Part shown: one piece after another, positions 23,326 through 31,901 of the stretch
Layout: each line of letters starts with the position of its first letter
Numbering within the stretch: the stretch's first letter is position 1
DNA from: Chloroflexota bacterium
GTDB lineage: Bacteria; Chloroflexota; Anaerolineae; J036; Brachytrichaceae
Assembly (NCBI GenBank): GCA_018969115.1
Contig: JAGWYZ010000012.1
Span: 1 to 34,294 of the forward strand
Length of the DNA stretch: 34,294 nt
Direction of reading: 5' to 3'
Position numbers and translations under genes: made by a program
The notes under the pieces: generated by a model
What the model was told of the DNA's origin: nothing
What the model saw: the letters and a program-made list of their open reading frames with translations, nothing else
Databases searched by the model: none

Positions 23326-25515
23326 TTAAGTGATGGCTTTCAAATCAACAATTAAATTGGATTGCGCATCGACATGACATCGCCCACGCCTGCCAATGAT
23401 GAGCGTGGCCTCGCGTTCTTCGACAATGGCCGGGCCATTAAATATCATGCCGGGCGCGAGGCGATAGCGGTCGTAAACCGATGTTAATTGCATCGCGTTA
23501 GTTTCTGTGCCGTCCTCGCCATCGGCTTCAGGGTCATAAGCCATGCGCTGGGTTTTGATGGCACTGCTGGCGGTGCGAGGGGTTGTGTCATCGGTTTGCG
23601 CGGCGATGGTTTGTAAACTTAGCCGCAAATTGGGTTCGGGCGATGACGAAATCACCCGCCATGTCACGGTCTCAAGCGGCACTGGCGGCCCCAGCCGACC
23701 AAAAAACCGCACATATTCATGTTCAAATTCGGCTTGAATATTTGGCAAATCAGCGGCGCTTAATATGTGATTGGGCAGACGGATGCGAACTTCGTGGCCT
23801 TGTCCGACATAACGCATCTCTGCAATGTGTTGATGGTGAATATTGTTGATCGATATGCCAGAATTGCACAACAACTGTGTGCCTTCAGTTTGCATCTCAC
23901 CCAGTAATGCGTTTATTTTGGCCCAACCGTCGGTGTTTAATGTTGCCAATTGGGTTGGGAACGAGCGCGTAAAGTCGAAGGCCAGTGGGGCACTGAGGAA
24001 GCCGATGGCGCTCATTACTCCGGCCCCAAATGGAACGATAACCTGTGGCGACCCCAGCGAAGCTGCGACGCGATAGGCATGAACTGGCCCGGCCCCGCCA
24101 AAGGCAAAAATGGGCAGGGTGCGCGGGTCTTTGCCACGTTCAATGCTGTGTACGCGGGCGGCGTTTGCCATTTGCTCATTCACAATTTGGTGAATACCCC
24201 ACGCTGCCTGTTCAATACTCAACCCCAGCGGTATGGCGATGTGGGTTTCAATGGCGCGGCGGGCTGCCACCACATCGAGCGCTATCGCTCCGCCTAGAAA
24301 AAATTGTGGGTCGAGAAAACCTAACACCAAATCGGCATCGGTGACAGTTGGCTCAGTGCCGCCGCGTCCATAACAAGCCGGGCCGGGTTCGGCCCCTGCC
24401 GATTCAGGGCCAATTTTGAGCAAGCCTAAGGCGTTTAGGCGGGCAATTGAGCCACCGCCTGCCCCAATTTCGATCATTTCGATGACGGGGGCTTTGATGG
24501 GCAAGCCAGATCCCTTTTTGAAACGGTAGCGCCGGTCTATCTCAAAATCGTGGGCCAAGAGTGGTTTGCCTTGGTCGATGATGGCAAATTTAGCAGTAGT
24601 GCCGCCCATGTCGAATGAGAGTAGATCGGCAGCGTGGCCTTGTGTGCCACTCGATAGGCCAAAACGGGCCGCTGCTAATGTGCCCCCGGCTGGACCACTT
24701 TCGAGCAAACGTACCGGATAACGTACCGCGGTATCAACCGTGCCCAGCCCACCACTCGACAACATTAATAACAAGCTGCCCGTGAAGCCAGCACGTGCCA
24801 GCCGCGCCTCAAGTTCGCGCAAATAATGTTCGACGTGTGCCTGCACATACACATTTGCCACAGTGGTCGAGGTGCGTTCATATTCACGAATTTCAGGCAC
24901 AACATCGGCTGAGATCGATACGCGTATGTTTGGGGCCACCCGTTGCACAATGGCGCGGGCTTGGCGCTCGGCGGCGGGGTTGGTATAGCTGTTGATAAAA
25001 GCGATGGCGATGGCGGTAATGCCTGCTGCGTCTAATTCATGCACCAGTTTTTCAAGGTAAACCTCGTCGAGCGCGTGTAAGGTGCTGCCGTCAGACAAGG
25101 TGCGTTGAGGCACATCAAAACGCAAATAACGCGGCACCAGCGGTTGTGGCATCTCAAGTTGTAGGTCATACAGATCGTAACGGTGTTCGCGCCCAATCTC
25201 AAGCGTATCTTTAAAGCCTTGGGTGGTGAGCAAGGCTGTTGGTGCGCCTTTGCGCTCAATGATGGCATTGGTTACTAAGGTTGTGCCATGAATGATTTGC
25301 CTGAGGTCGGCATGGGTGATGCCAGCCTTTGCCAACGTCTCATTTAAACCGGTTTTGATCGCCAAAGATGGGTCGCTGGGGGTAGTGAGGGTTTTGCCAA
25401 TGCTAAAGCTGCCGCTGACATCATCGACTACGATCAGGTCGGTAAAGGTGCCGCCAATATCGACACCGGCGCGGTACTGGTGGGGGCGGTTTTGAGGGGC
25501 TGAGAGGCTGGGCAT
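23326..25515 (-). CDS. Hydantoinase/oxoprolinase HyuA-type subunit
   Basis: A 729-residue ATP-grasping hydantoinase A / 5-oxoprolinase family protein. The N-terminal Hydant_A_N domain starts with GVDIGGTFTDLIVVDD, followed by the second nucleotide loop LLSFDMGGTTAKFAIID near residue 310 and the conserved SIERGKDPRTLPIFAFGGAGPVHAYR. The C-terminal region (FNGPAIVEEREATLIIG) fits the family's closing domain. Such enzymes open cyclic amides (hydantoins, 5-oxoproline) with ATP, normally with HyuB, or carboxylate acetone-type substrates; no HyuB gene lies here. The ORF track starts at 25605 inside hairpin H5; M at 25515, a few residues before the nucleotide-binding strand, is the more likely start. 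It faces the pxpC-like gene tail to tail. Confidence 0.9.
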   Translation of the reverse strand: MPSLSAPQNRPHQYRAGVDIGGTFTDLIVVDDVSGSFSIGKTLTTPSDPSLAIKTGLNETLAKAGITHADLRQIIHGTTLVTNAIIERKGAPTALLTTQGFKDTLEIGREHRYDLYDLQLEMPQPLVPRYLRFDVPQRTLSDGSTLHALDEVYLEKLVHELDAAGITAIAIAFINSYTNPAAERQARAIVQRVAPNIRVSISADVVPEIREYERTSTTVANVYVQAHVEHYLRELEARLARAGFTGSLLLMLSSGGLGTVDTAVRYPVRLLESGPAGGTLAAARFGLSSGTQGHAADLLSFDMGGTTAKFAIIDQGKPLLAHDFEIDRRYRFKKGSGLPIKAPVIEMIEIGAGGGSIARLNALGLLKIGPESAGAEPGPACYGRGGTEPTVTDADLVLGFLDPQFFLGGAIALDVVAARRAIETHIAIPLGLSIEQAAWGIHQIVNEQMANAARVHSIERGKDPRTLPIFAFGGAGPVHAYRVAASLGSPQVIVPFGAGVMSAIGFLSAPLAFDFTRSFPTQLATLNTDGWAKINALLGEMQTEGTQLLCNSGISINNIHHQHIAEMRYVGQGHEVRIRLPNHILSAADLPNIQAEFEHEYVRFFGRLGPPVPLETVTWRVISSSPEPNLRLSLQTIAAQTDDTTPRTASSAIKTQRMAYDPEADGEDGTETNAMQLTSVYDRYRLAPGMIFNGPAIVEEREATLIIGRRGRCHVDAQSNLIVDLKAIT

Positions 25516-25548
25516 ATATACTGAGCGTAGCTTTAAACTGAGATTTTC

Positions 25549-25603
25549 GCCTATATCACTATCCCTCCTCAAGCCACGCTTGAGGAGGGATAGTGATATA
25601 GGC
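25549..25603. repeat. Conserved-end hairpin H5 (26-bp perfect arms, CAC loop)
   Basis: GCCTATATCACTATCCCTCC and onward, perfectly mirrored around a CAC loop. The outer arm keeps GCC..ATATCACTAT like H2 and H3; the inner stem CCTCCTCAAGC is unique. It lies between the hyuA-like start and the glgC stop. Confidence 0.95.
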
Positions 25604-25649
25604 ATTGCGCAATTTTTACCTGTGTAATGTATGGTATTTTATGGAAATA

Positions 25650-26921
25650 TTATTCTTCAACTTTGCGCACGCGGTAATTGCTGCCACTGCTGATCTTGTC
25701 GCCTTCGAAATCTTGGGCGTTGAGATCGCTACCGACTTGCACATTGCGACCAATAATCATGCCTGGGGGGACATGTGTATTTTTGCCGACGACGGTAATG
25801 CCACGAGTGAGGCCGATGCTGGGGTTGGTGGCATAGTCATTGCCGTGTCCAACGTGGGCATCGCGTCCAATCGTGACCCGTTTATCGATAATAGAATGAT
25901 CGACCACTGCGCCTGGGGCAATGACGCTATCGGTGAGAATGACGCTGTGACGCACGATGGCTCCACGCCCTACCCTAACACCGGGTGACAACACCGAATA
26001 TTCGACACTGCCCTCGATGACGCAGCCATCGGCCAGCAAACTGTGATTGACCACTGCACCGGTGCGAATATTTACGGGTGGACGTTCTTCGCTGCGGGTG
26101 TGAATAATCCATTCTCGGTCAATCAGATCGAGATCGGGTTTGTCTCCTAGCAGTTGCATGTGGGTTTCCCAATAGGCTTCGACTGTGCCGACATCGACCC
26201 AAAAATCACGGTAAGGGAATGCAAATACGCGATGATTTTCGCGTAGCATTTTGGGGATGATGTCGCCGCCAAAGTCTTTCTTTGAATTGGGGTCTTTGGC
26301 ATCTTCGGTCAACATGCGTCTGAGGATATCGTAGCTAAACACATAAATTCCCATCGAGGCCAGTGTACCCTTGGGTTGTTTGGGTTTTTCTTCAAACGAA
26401 GTGACCCGATTTTGTTCATCGGTCGCCAAAATGCCAAAACGATGGGCTTCTTCGATCGGTACTGGGCGGGTGGCGATGGTGATATCGGCTTCGTTTTGCT
26501 CGTGATAATCGATCAAAATCTGGTAATCCATTTTATAAATATGGTCACCAGCCAAGATTAATACATATTGGGGGTTGTAATTGACAATGAAGTCGAGGTT
26601 TTGATAGATCGCGTCAGCAGTGCCTTTATATTCAGTGACCCCCCCACGATAGCTTTGATAGGGGTGGAGCGCATAGGCCCCGCTGTTCATACGGTCGAGA
26701 TCCCACGGACCACCGCTGCGAATATGATCGGTGAGTGAACGGGGTAAATATTGGGTAAGAATGCCGACAGTAGTGATGTCACTATTGACGCAGTTGGACA
26801 AGGTGAAATCGATAATGCGATATTTGCCAGCAAACGGGACAGCAGGTTTAGCCCGTAATTGCGAGAGTACCCCGAGCCGTTTTCCTTGCCCACCGGCCAT
26901 AATCATTGCTACGGTTTTCAT
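25650..26921 (-). CDS. glgC: Glucose-1-phosphate adenylyltransferase
   Basis: A 423-residue ADP-glucose pyrophosphorylase, making ADP-glucose from ATP and glucose 1-phosphate for glycogen synthesis. The pyrophosphorylase signature [12 protein letters not shown] and [17 protein letters not shown] open the nucleotidyl-transferase domain; [21 protein letters not shown] and FEEKPKQP follow; [13 protein letters not shown] closes it. The C-terminal 130 residues are a left-handed beta helix (hexapeptide repeats such as [20 protein letters not shown]). Regulatory residues at the N-terminus are typical of GlgC, so allosteric control by glycolytic intermediates is likely from family knowledge. AAAGGA before the ATG supports the start. 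Other glg genes are absent. Confidence 0.96.
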   Translation of the reverse strand: MKTVAMIMAGGQGKRLGVLSQLRAKPAVPFAGKYRIIDFTLSNCVNSDITTVGILTQYLPRSLTDHIRSGGPWDLDRMNSGAYALHPYQSYRGGVTEYKGTADAIYQNLDFIVNYNPQYVLILAGDHIYKMDYQILIDYHEQNEADITIATRPVPIEEAHRFGILATDEQNRVTSFEEKPKQPKGTLASMGIYVFSYDILRRMLTEDAKDPNSKKDFGGDIIPKMLRENHRVFAFPYRDFWVDVGTVEAYWETHMQLLGDKPDLDLIDREWIIHTRSEERPPVNIRTGAVVNHSLLADGCVIEGSVEYSVLSPGVRVGRGAIVRHSVILTDSVIAPGAVVDHSIIDKRVTIGRDAHVGHGNDYATNPSIGLTRGITVVGKNTHVPPGMIIGRNVQVGSDLNAQDFEGDKISSGSNYRVRKVEE

Positions 26922-27095
26922 AGTATTTTTTCCTTTCTACTTTCTAGTGCGTTGAATCTTACCATTATGTAGTCTTTTTTTACTAGGCGTTTTCAGATGC
27001 CTTTTCAAGAATAGCACAAATTCCGAAAAGATGAAGGGCCGATTTCACGATCTCTCCGCAAGGGGCCAGATTACTGGCCTACGCTAAGATTTGAG
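26922..27095. other. Gap between ftsK and glgC with a hairpin remnant
   Basis: AAAAGATGAAGGGCCGATTTCACGATC (read as two parts, the left end of a hairpin-family copy) lies at about 27027-27053 without its second arm. GGCCAG-ATTA-CTGGCC follows near 27065-27080 and may help end the ftsK transcript. No gene is seen. Confidence 0.5.
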
Positions 27096-29546
27096 CTAGT
27101 TTGAGGTCTCTCGATTTACCTCACGCCCTTTACCGGCCTGTTTACTGGCTGCGCCAACAAAGCCCATTTGCTGCAATTCTTCCATCAGCCGTGCAGCGCG
27201 TGGGTAGCCGATGCGCAATTTGCGTTGTAACAATGAAGTGCTGACGCTGCCCGAAGTGCGAATGATCTCCATCGCTTTTTCGATCAAGTCGTCGTCACCG
27301 TCTTCAGCTTCATCTCTGTCGGCACTCCGTCCGCCGCGCCTAGTCTTGCCGCCGCCACGGGTCAACTCAGAGGTGATTTCGCCTACCATCGATTCCCAAG
27401 GTGCGGTTGCTGTGGTAACTAATGCCCCCAATTCGGGCGGGTTGGCTTGCTGTAGCACAGTGCTGCCCATTTCGTTCTCCCACCATGCCAATATGTTATC
27501 CATCTCTTTGTCGCTGACAAAACAGCCTTGTACGCGCATAGGCGTGCCAGCTTCGGGGTTGAGGAATAACATATCACCACGCCCGAGCAATTGCTCGGCC
27601 CCAACTTGATCGAGAATGACCCGTGAGTCGATGGAGGAGGCCACCGAGAACGAAATACGCGCCGGAAAGTTGGCCTTGATCAAGCCTGTTACCACATCGA
27701 CACTTGGGCGCTGGGTGGCGACGACCAAATGGATGCCGGTTGCGCGTGCCATTTGCGCCAAACGACATAGCGTCTTCTCGGTTTCGACTGGCGTTTGCAG
27801 CATCAAATCAGCCAATTCGTCGATCAACACCACCATGCGGGGTAGTTTTTCAGGTGTGGGTAGGTTGCTGGGGCGAGCCAGTTGGTTGCTTTTTAGCTCA
27901 TGTTCAATACTGGCGTTGTAATCGGCAATATTGCGTGCGCCAGTGGTGGCAAATCGTTGATATCGTCGATCCATCTCACGAGTGACCCAACGTAACACAC
28001 CCGGAATACGCTCATGATCGCTTTCGGGTTTGCCAAGTACATGTGGCAGGCTGGCAAAGCGCGTCAATTCCACCCGCTTGGGGTCAATCAAGATCAATTT
28101 CAAATCTTCGGGTCGATTATTCATCGCCAAACAGGTGATAAGGGCGCTCATGCATACGCTTTTGCCAGAGCCGGTGGTGCCAGCAATCAGCACATGTGGC
28201 ATACGCCCTAGATCGGCGGCAATATTTTGACCTGACACATCTTGTCCTAATGCCATCGCCAGTGGGGCATTTATTTTCTGAAAGGCCTCGCTCTCCATCA
28301 CCCCGCGCAGGTCAACGGTGCTGATGCTGGGGTTGGGCACCTCGATGCCGACCAAGTGTTTGCCCGGGATGGGGGCTTCGATACGCAAAGACGAGGCCGA
28401 TAGTGCTAGGGCAAAATCATTATGTAAAGCCGCGATTTGCCCAACCCGAATTTTTTGTTGGCGCATTTCACCATTGGGTCCTAGGCGCTCGATATAGCCC
28501 GGCTCGACCCCAAATTGGGTGACGGCAGGGCCGCGCCGCATTTCGAGCACTGTACCCACCAAACCAAAATGGCGTAATGTCTGCTCAATGACCCGCGCTT
28601 GTTGGTCGATATCGGCGGTGTTGATTTTATTGTTTTTGCTGAGCGCCAGCAAACTCAGTGGTGGCAAATTATCGGAGCGTGGTGGGCGCGTTGGCATGGC
28701 TAGCTGAGGCTTTTGGGTGGCCTTGCTCATGGCTTTTTTTGTGTTTGGTTTAAGTGGCACAACGGGCGGTTCGGGCAGCGGGTGCGCAATGGTTGGCTTA
28801 GGTTCGCTCAGTTTGGGCTTGGGTTGGGCTTTAAGGCTGGGTTTGGGGTTTTCGGGCGCTGGCTGTGGGGGGATGGGAATTGTAGACAGTTTAATTTTGG
28901 GGGCAATTGTCCGTTGCTTTTCAGGCAGCGATGGTACAGATACTTCTTTGTTTGTCTGTGGTTGATTACGGTTTAGACGTGCACGAATTAAAACCGCCAA
29001 TAATGGAAACATGAAGATGGCTGCTGGGATGAGTATTAGCCCTAACCAAATGAACACCGTTAGCCACTTTGCCCACTCCTCATCGCCAATCACCCAGCGC
29101 CGCAAGAGCGTGGTGAGCACCCAACCAACGGCCCCGCCTGCTTGGCCGGTGGTTGCCATCAGGGCGGCGCTTTGGCTACCTGCCAACGCCGCATTAAACG
29201 CATGTAAAAACCCGAGCAAGGCGCAAAAACCAATTTCGGCCATAATGACCCGCCGCCACAGGTGTGCGCCGCTGTGAATGGGGGTGTTGAGGGCGATGGG
29301 CACGCCGATGCCGATAATGAGCAAACAAAATATATAGACTCCTGTGCCAAATGCGCGGCGCAAGAACCCAGCGATACTACCAATCAGCCCGCCCGTGTTT
29401 AAGCCCAATACGGTGAGCATCAGCACCGCCCCAATAAAAATGAGGAATAAGCCAAAGCCATCACGCCAAAGCCAGCGGCTGCGGAGTATTGGCAGGCGTG
29501 GGATAGACTGTAGCAATTGCCGAAAAAATGCGCTAAACCGAGACAT
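27096..29546 (-). CDS. ftsK: DNA translocase FtsK/SpoIIIE
   Basis: An 816-residue septal DNA pump that clears chromosome ends during division. About four N-terminal membrane segments (roughly 32-50, 70-88, 100-122, 162-188) are followed by a Pro/Lys-rich linker (200-300). The RecA-like motor has Walker A GTTGSGKS (456-463) and Walker B MVVLIDELAD (571-580). A winged-helix gamma domain (about 752-805, SLLQRKLRIGYPRAARLMEELQ) would read polar KOPS/SRS-type sequences. A charged Asp/Glu segment (742-752) separates motor and gamma. All expected parts are present. It is divergent from the P1 peptidase gene, with a 171-bp gap containing hairpin H6. Confidence 0.97.
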   Translation of the reverse strand: MSRFSAFFRQLLQSIPRLPILRSRWLWRDGFGLFLIFIGAVLMLTVLGLNTGGLIGSIAGFLRRAFGTGVYIFCLLIIGIGVPIALNTPIHSGAHLWRRVIMAEIGFCALLGFLHAFNAALAGSQSAALMATTGQAGGAVGWVLTTLLRRWVIGDEEWAKWLTVFIWLGLILIPAAIFMFPLLAVLIRARLNRNQPQTNKEVSVPSLPEKQRTIAPKIKLSTIPIPPQPAPENPKPSLKAQPKPKLSEPKPTIAHPLPEPPVVPLKPNTKKAMSKATQKPQLAMPTRPPRSDNLPPLSLLALSKNNKINTADIDQQARVIEQTLRHFGLVGTVLEMRRGPAVTQFGVEPGYIERLGPNGEMRQQKIRVGQIAALHNDFALALSASSLRIEAPIPGKHLVGIEVPNPSISTVDLRGVMESEAFQKINAPLAMALGQDVSGQNIAADLGRMPHVLIAGTTGSGKSVCMSALITCLAMNNRPEDLKLILIDPKRVELTRFASLPHVLGKPESDHERIPGVLRWVTREMDRRYQRFATTGARNIADYNASIEHELKSNQLARPSNLPTPEKLPRMVVLIDELADLMLQTPVETEKTLCRLAQMARATGIHLVVATQRPSVDVVTGLIKANFPARISFSVASSIDSRVILDQVGAEQLLGRGDMLFLNPEAGTPMRVQGCFVSDKEMDNILAWWENEMGSTVLQQANPPELGALVTTATAPWESMVGEITSELTRGGGKTRRGGRSADRDEAEDGDDDLIEKAMEIIRTSGSVSTSLLQRKLRIGYPRAARLMEELQQMGFVGAASKQAGKGREVNRETSN

Positions 29547-29655
29547 TGGTTTTATGATTGTACTGGGTTTACGATATTAAGATATGATCTCAAAATGGGG
29601 TAAGTAAATCAAGTTTGCGTCAAAGTCACTATAGATCAACTTTCTAAAAGATGAA

Positions 29656-29702
29656 GTGTGGATTTCATCATACCCTTGCTAAGCGTATGGTGAAATCCGC
29701 AC
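29656..29702. repeat. Conserved-end hairpin H6 (diverged)
   Basis: GTGTGGATTTCATCATACCCTT pairs with AAGCGTATGGTGAAATCCGCAC with a few mismatches. The left flank AAAAGATGAAG matches the flank at 27027, and loosely that of H2 and H4, so this is a diverged relative. It ends 15 bases before the peptidase ATG. Confidence 0.75.
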
Positions 29703-29717
29703 TATCATTAGCATACT

Positions 29718-30698
29718 ATGAACAAAGGTCTCACTGATATTTCGGGCCTACAGGTAGGCCATTGGACGAACAAAGAAGGCGGCACCGGCTGTACGGCCAT
29801 CTTATGCCCACCCGAAGGTGCGGTGTGTGGGGTTGATGTGCGCGGCGGTGCACCCGGCACCCGCGAAACTGATTTGCTGCGCCCCGAATGCAGCGTCGAA
29901 AAAGTTCATGCCATTATGTTGGCGGGTGGCAGCGCCTTTGGGTTGGCGGCAGCAGATGGGGCGATGCGTTGGCTCGAAGAGCACGGGCGTGGTTATGATG
30001 TTGGTGTCGCTAAGGTTCCGATTGTGCCAGCGGCCATTTTGTTTGATTTACCGATGATTACGCCCAAGGCCCGCCCTGATGCCGCCGCTGGTTATGCCGC
30101 CTGCCAAGCCGCAAGTGATGCGGCTGTGGTCAACGGCACGATTGGCGCAGGCACTGGGGCGACAGTTGGCAAAATATTGGGGTTGCGTCAGGCCACCAAA
30201 GGTGGCATTGGCAGTGCAAGCAAACATATTACCAATGGCATTGTGGTGTCGGCATTGGTGGCGCTGAATGCCTTTGGCGCGGTGATTGACCCTAAAACTG
30301 GCGAGATCATCGCTGGCCCGCGTAAACCTATCGGCAAAGGCTTTGTTGATCCGGTCGAGGCGGCTCAAGGTTTTATTGGGCAGACCATCGCCCGCGCCCG
30401 CGAAGCGTGGAGCGAACGGGCTAACACCACGCTTGCCGTGGTTGCCACCAATGTCATCTTGACGAAAGCCCAAGCGACCAAAGTGGCGCAAATGGCGCAT
30501 GATGGCCTCGCCCGCACCATCCGCCCGATTCATACTTTGTTTGATGGCGATGTGGTGTTTGCGTTGTCGCATGGCGATAAAAAAGCCGATGTCAGCCTCA
30601 TTGGTGCATTGGCTGCCGATGTTTTGGCCGAGGCTGTGATCAACGCTGTTCAATCTGCCACCGGCCTCGGCGGTGTGCCAGCCATGAAGGAATTGTAA
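29718..30698 (+). CDS. P1 family (DmpA/NylC-type) N-terminal-nucleophile peptidase
   Basis: A 326-residue self-cleaving hydrolase of the DmpA/BapA/NylC family, which removes N-terminal D- or L- or beta-amino acids or cuts nylon oligomers. The core shows VGHWTNKEGGTGCTAI, RGGAPGTRETDLL, AGGSAFGLAAADG near residues 69-81 and GAGTGATVGK. The autocatalytic site is the Asn-Thr bond in RANTTLAVVATN (N236-T237), which would leave Thr237 as the nucleophile of the beta chain. It has no signal peptide. The natural substrate is unknown. The stop codon lies a few bases before heptamer element E9. Confidence 0.93.
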   Translation: MNKGLTDISGLQVGHWTNKEGGTGCTAILCPPEGAVCGVDVRGGAPGTRETDLLRPECSVEKVHAIMLAGGSAFGLAAADGAMRWLEEHGRGYDVGVAKVPIVPAAILFDLPMITPKARPDAAAGYAACQAASDAAVVNGTIGAGTGATVGKILGLRQATKGGIGSASKHITNGIVVSALVALNAFGAVIDPKTGEIIAGPRKPIGKGFVDPVEAAQGFIGQTIARAREAWSERANTTLAVVATNVILTKAQATKVAQMAHDGLARTIRPIHTLFDGDVVFALSHGDKKADVSLIGALAADVLAEAVINAVQSATGLGGVPAMKEL

Positions 30699-30757
30699 GT
30701 AGAAAGTGCTGAGTGCTGAGTGCTAAGTTGCTACTCAGGACTCAGCACTTTCATCGT
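30699..30757. repeat. Inverted heptamer-repeat element E9 (GTGCTGA units)
   Basis: GTGCTGA, GTGCTGA, GTGCTAA then CTCAGGA, CTCAGCA, with AGAAAGTGCTGAG perfectly complementary to CTCAGCACTTTC apart from the flanks. It lies between two convergent genes and encodes the last residues of the minus-strand one. Confidence 0.92.
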
Positions 30758-31651
30758 TGCGCCGTCGTTGTCACAGATCACGCCCATGACTTCGGGGCCA
30801 AAATAACCGAGGGCTTTGACTAGGGCTTGACGAATGGTGCGGCTGGCATCGCCACCGTGAATGATGCTGTAGTAGCCGAGGCCACTTAGGGCACGGGCTT
30901 GCATGGCTGCGCCATTTGCTTGTAGCAAAGGCAAAATGGGGTCATCGTCGGCATCGGCTTGGCTTTGGGCGGGGGCCGATTCGGCCCGCAGTTTGGCTAA
31001 GGCTTGGGCAAAGGCATTGAACTCACGGCGTTCAGCGGCGTTAAATAATTGATTGGCGGCGGCAAAGGCGGCTTCGCGGTTGATGTTGGCTTTGGCTTGC
31101 CACAGGGTGCGGCGTTGCTGCAATTCATAGTCTTCGGGCAAGCCATCGGGTGGCATCGGCATGACCAAAATCCACACCCATGCATTGTCATCATCGATAA
31201 AGTCGATGGGCACATGTCGTCGTAAACGGCCTGTGCCGTCTACCGCCACCAAACCGCCATTCTGATACGCCTGAACTTCACAAGCATGGGCTGGTAAATT
31301 GAGTGCATCGGGTATGGTGTCGGGATCGATGGTAACTGAGCCGTAAAATGGCGATAACACTTGCGCAACGGCAAGGCTGTGCATGGCATCTGAGCCATAG
31401 CCCATTGCGGCTGGCAAGCCCGATTCAATTTCAAGTTCGCCTGAAGGTTGCAGGTTGTAATGGGCAAAAAAGCGTTGTGCTTGTTCATTTGTCCAATCGG
31501 CCCGCCCGCCCGAAGCGATGAATTCATAGGCCGGTTGCGCCGTCAAGTCGATGCGTGGGCCTTGCAATGCCACGCCAATTTCGCACCACTCGCCATCGAT
31601 AGGTGCAAGGCCGAGAAATAAACAAGCAGGAACTTGGAGATGAATTTTCAT
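30731..31651 (-). CDS. GHMP-kinase-superfamily protein (beta-RFAP synthase-like)
   Basis: A 306-residue protein resembling GHMP kinases and, by layout, beta-ribofuranosylaminobenzene 5'-phosphate synthase-like proteins. The nucleotide-binding motif is ESGLPAAMGYGSDAMHSLAVA (the PxxxGxGSxxA loop) near residues 73-93. The N-terminal VPACLFLGLAPIDGEW and GVALQGPRIDL look like the family's first strands. A late GLGYYSIIHGGDASRTI region and VICDNDGATMKVLSPE close it. The small molecule is unknown. The ORF track begins at a TTG (31678); I prefer ATG 31651. Its C-terminal KVLSPE and TAG stop lie inside heptamer element E9. Confidence 0.65.
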   Translation of the reverse strand: MKIHLQVPACLFLGLAPIDGEWCEIGVALQGPRIDLTAQPAYEFIASGGRADWTNEQAQRFFAHYNLQPSGELEIESGLPAAMGYGSDAMHSLAVAQVLSPFYGSVTIDPDTIPDALNLPAHACEVQAYQNGGLVAVDGTGRLRRHVPIDFIDDDNAWVWILVMPMPPDGLPEDYELQQRRTLWQAKANINREAAFAAANQLFNAAERREFNAFAQALAKLRAESAPAQSQADADDDPILPLLQANGAAMQARALSGLGYYSIIHGGDASRTIRQALVKALGYFGPEVMGVICDNDGATMKVLSPE

Positions 31652-31847
31652 AGGAGGAGACTGCTTTTGGGGCGGCAATTAAAGTTTGGCCGAGTGGGGG
31701 TATTATATTCGTGGTTCTGTTGGATTCTGTGGCGGGTATATTAAATCCTAAAAATGTATCCTGAGTTTATCGAAAGACAAGATGCGTTTTATACAATTTT
31801 GAAATTTATTCTTGCCCCTTACAAATTTTCGTTGAGTCTAAACAAAA

Positions 31848-31874
31848 GTGTTAATTTTTAACACAAATTTAACT
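31848..31874 (+). promoter_or_regulatory. Candidate PHO-box-like operator upstream of pstC
   Basis: GTGTTAATTTTTAACACAAA and then TTTAAC hold a perfect palindrome GTGTTAA-TTT-TTAACAC plus two TTTAAC units spaced 11 bases apart. PhoB/PhoP-type regulators bind such 11-bp direct repeats. A TATAAC box follows near 31885, before the pstC ATG. Phosphate-starvation control is inferred from gene identity and this pattern only. Confidence 0.4.
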
Positions 31875-31901
31875 CAATGCAGGTATAACTGACCTAACGA
31901 T

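Noticed and set aside
25516-25605. Upstream 30 codons of the hyuA-like ORF
   Set aside because: They run through hairpin H5, a non-coding repeat; the family N-terminus starts at M 25515.
30048-30653. 201-aa minus-strand ORF opposite the P1 peptidase
   Set aside because: Antisense shadow of a well-supported gene, with no domain of its own.
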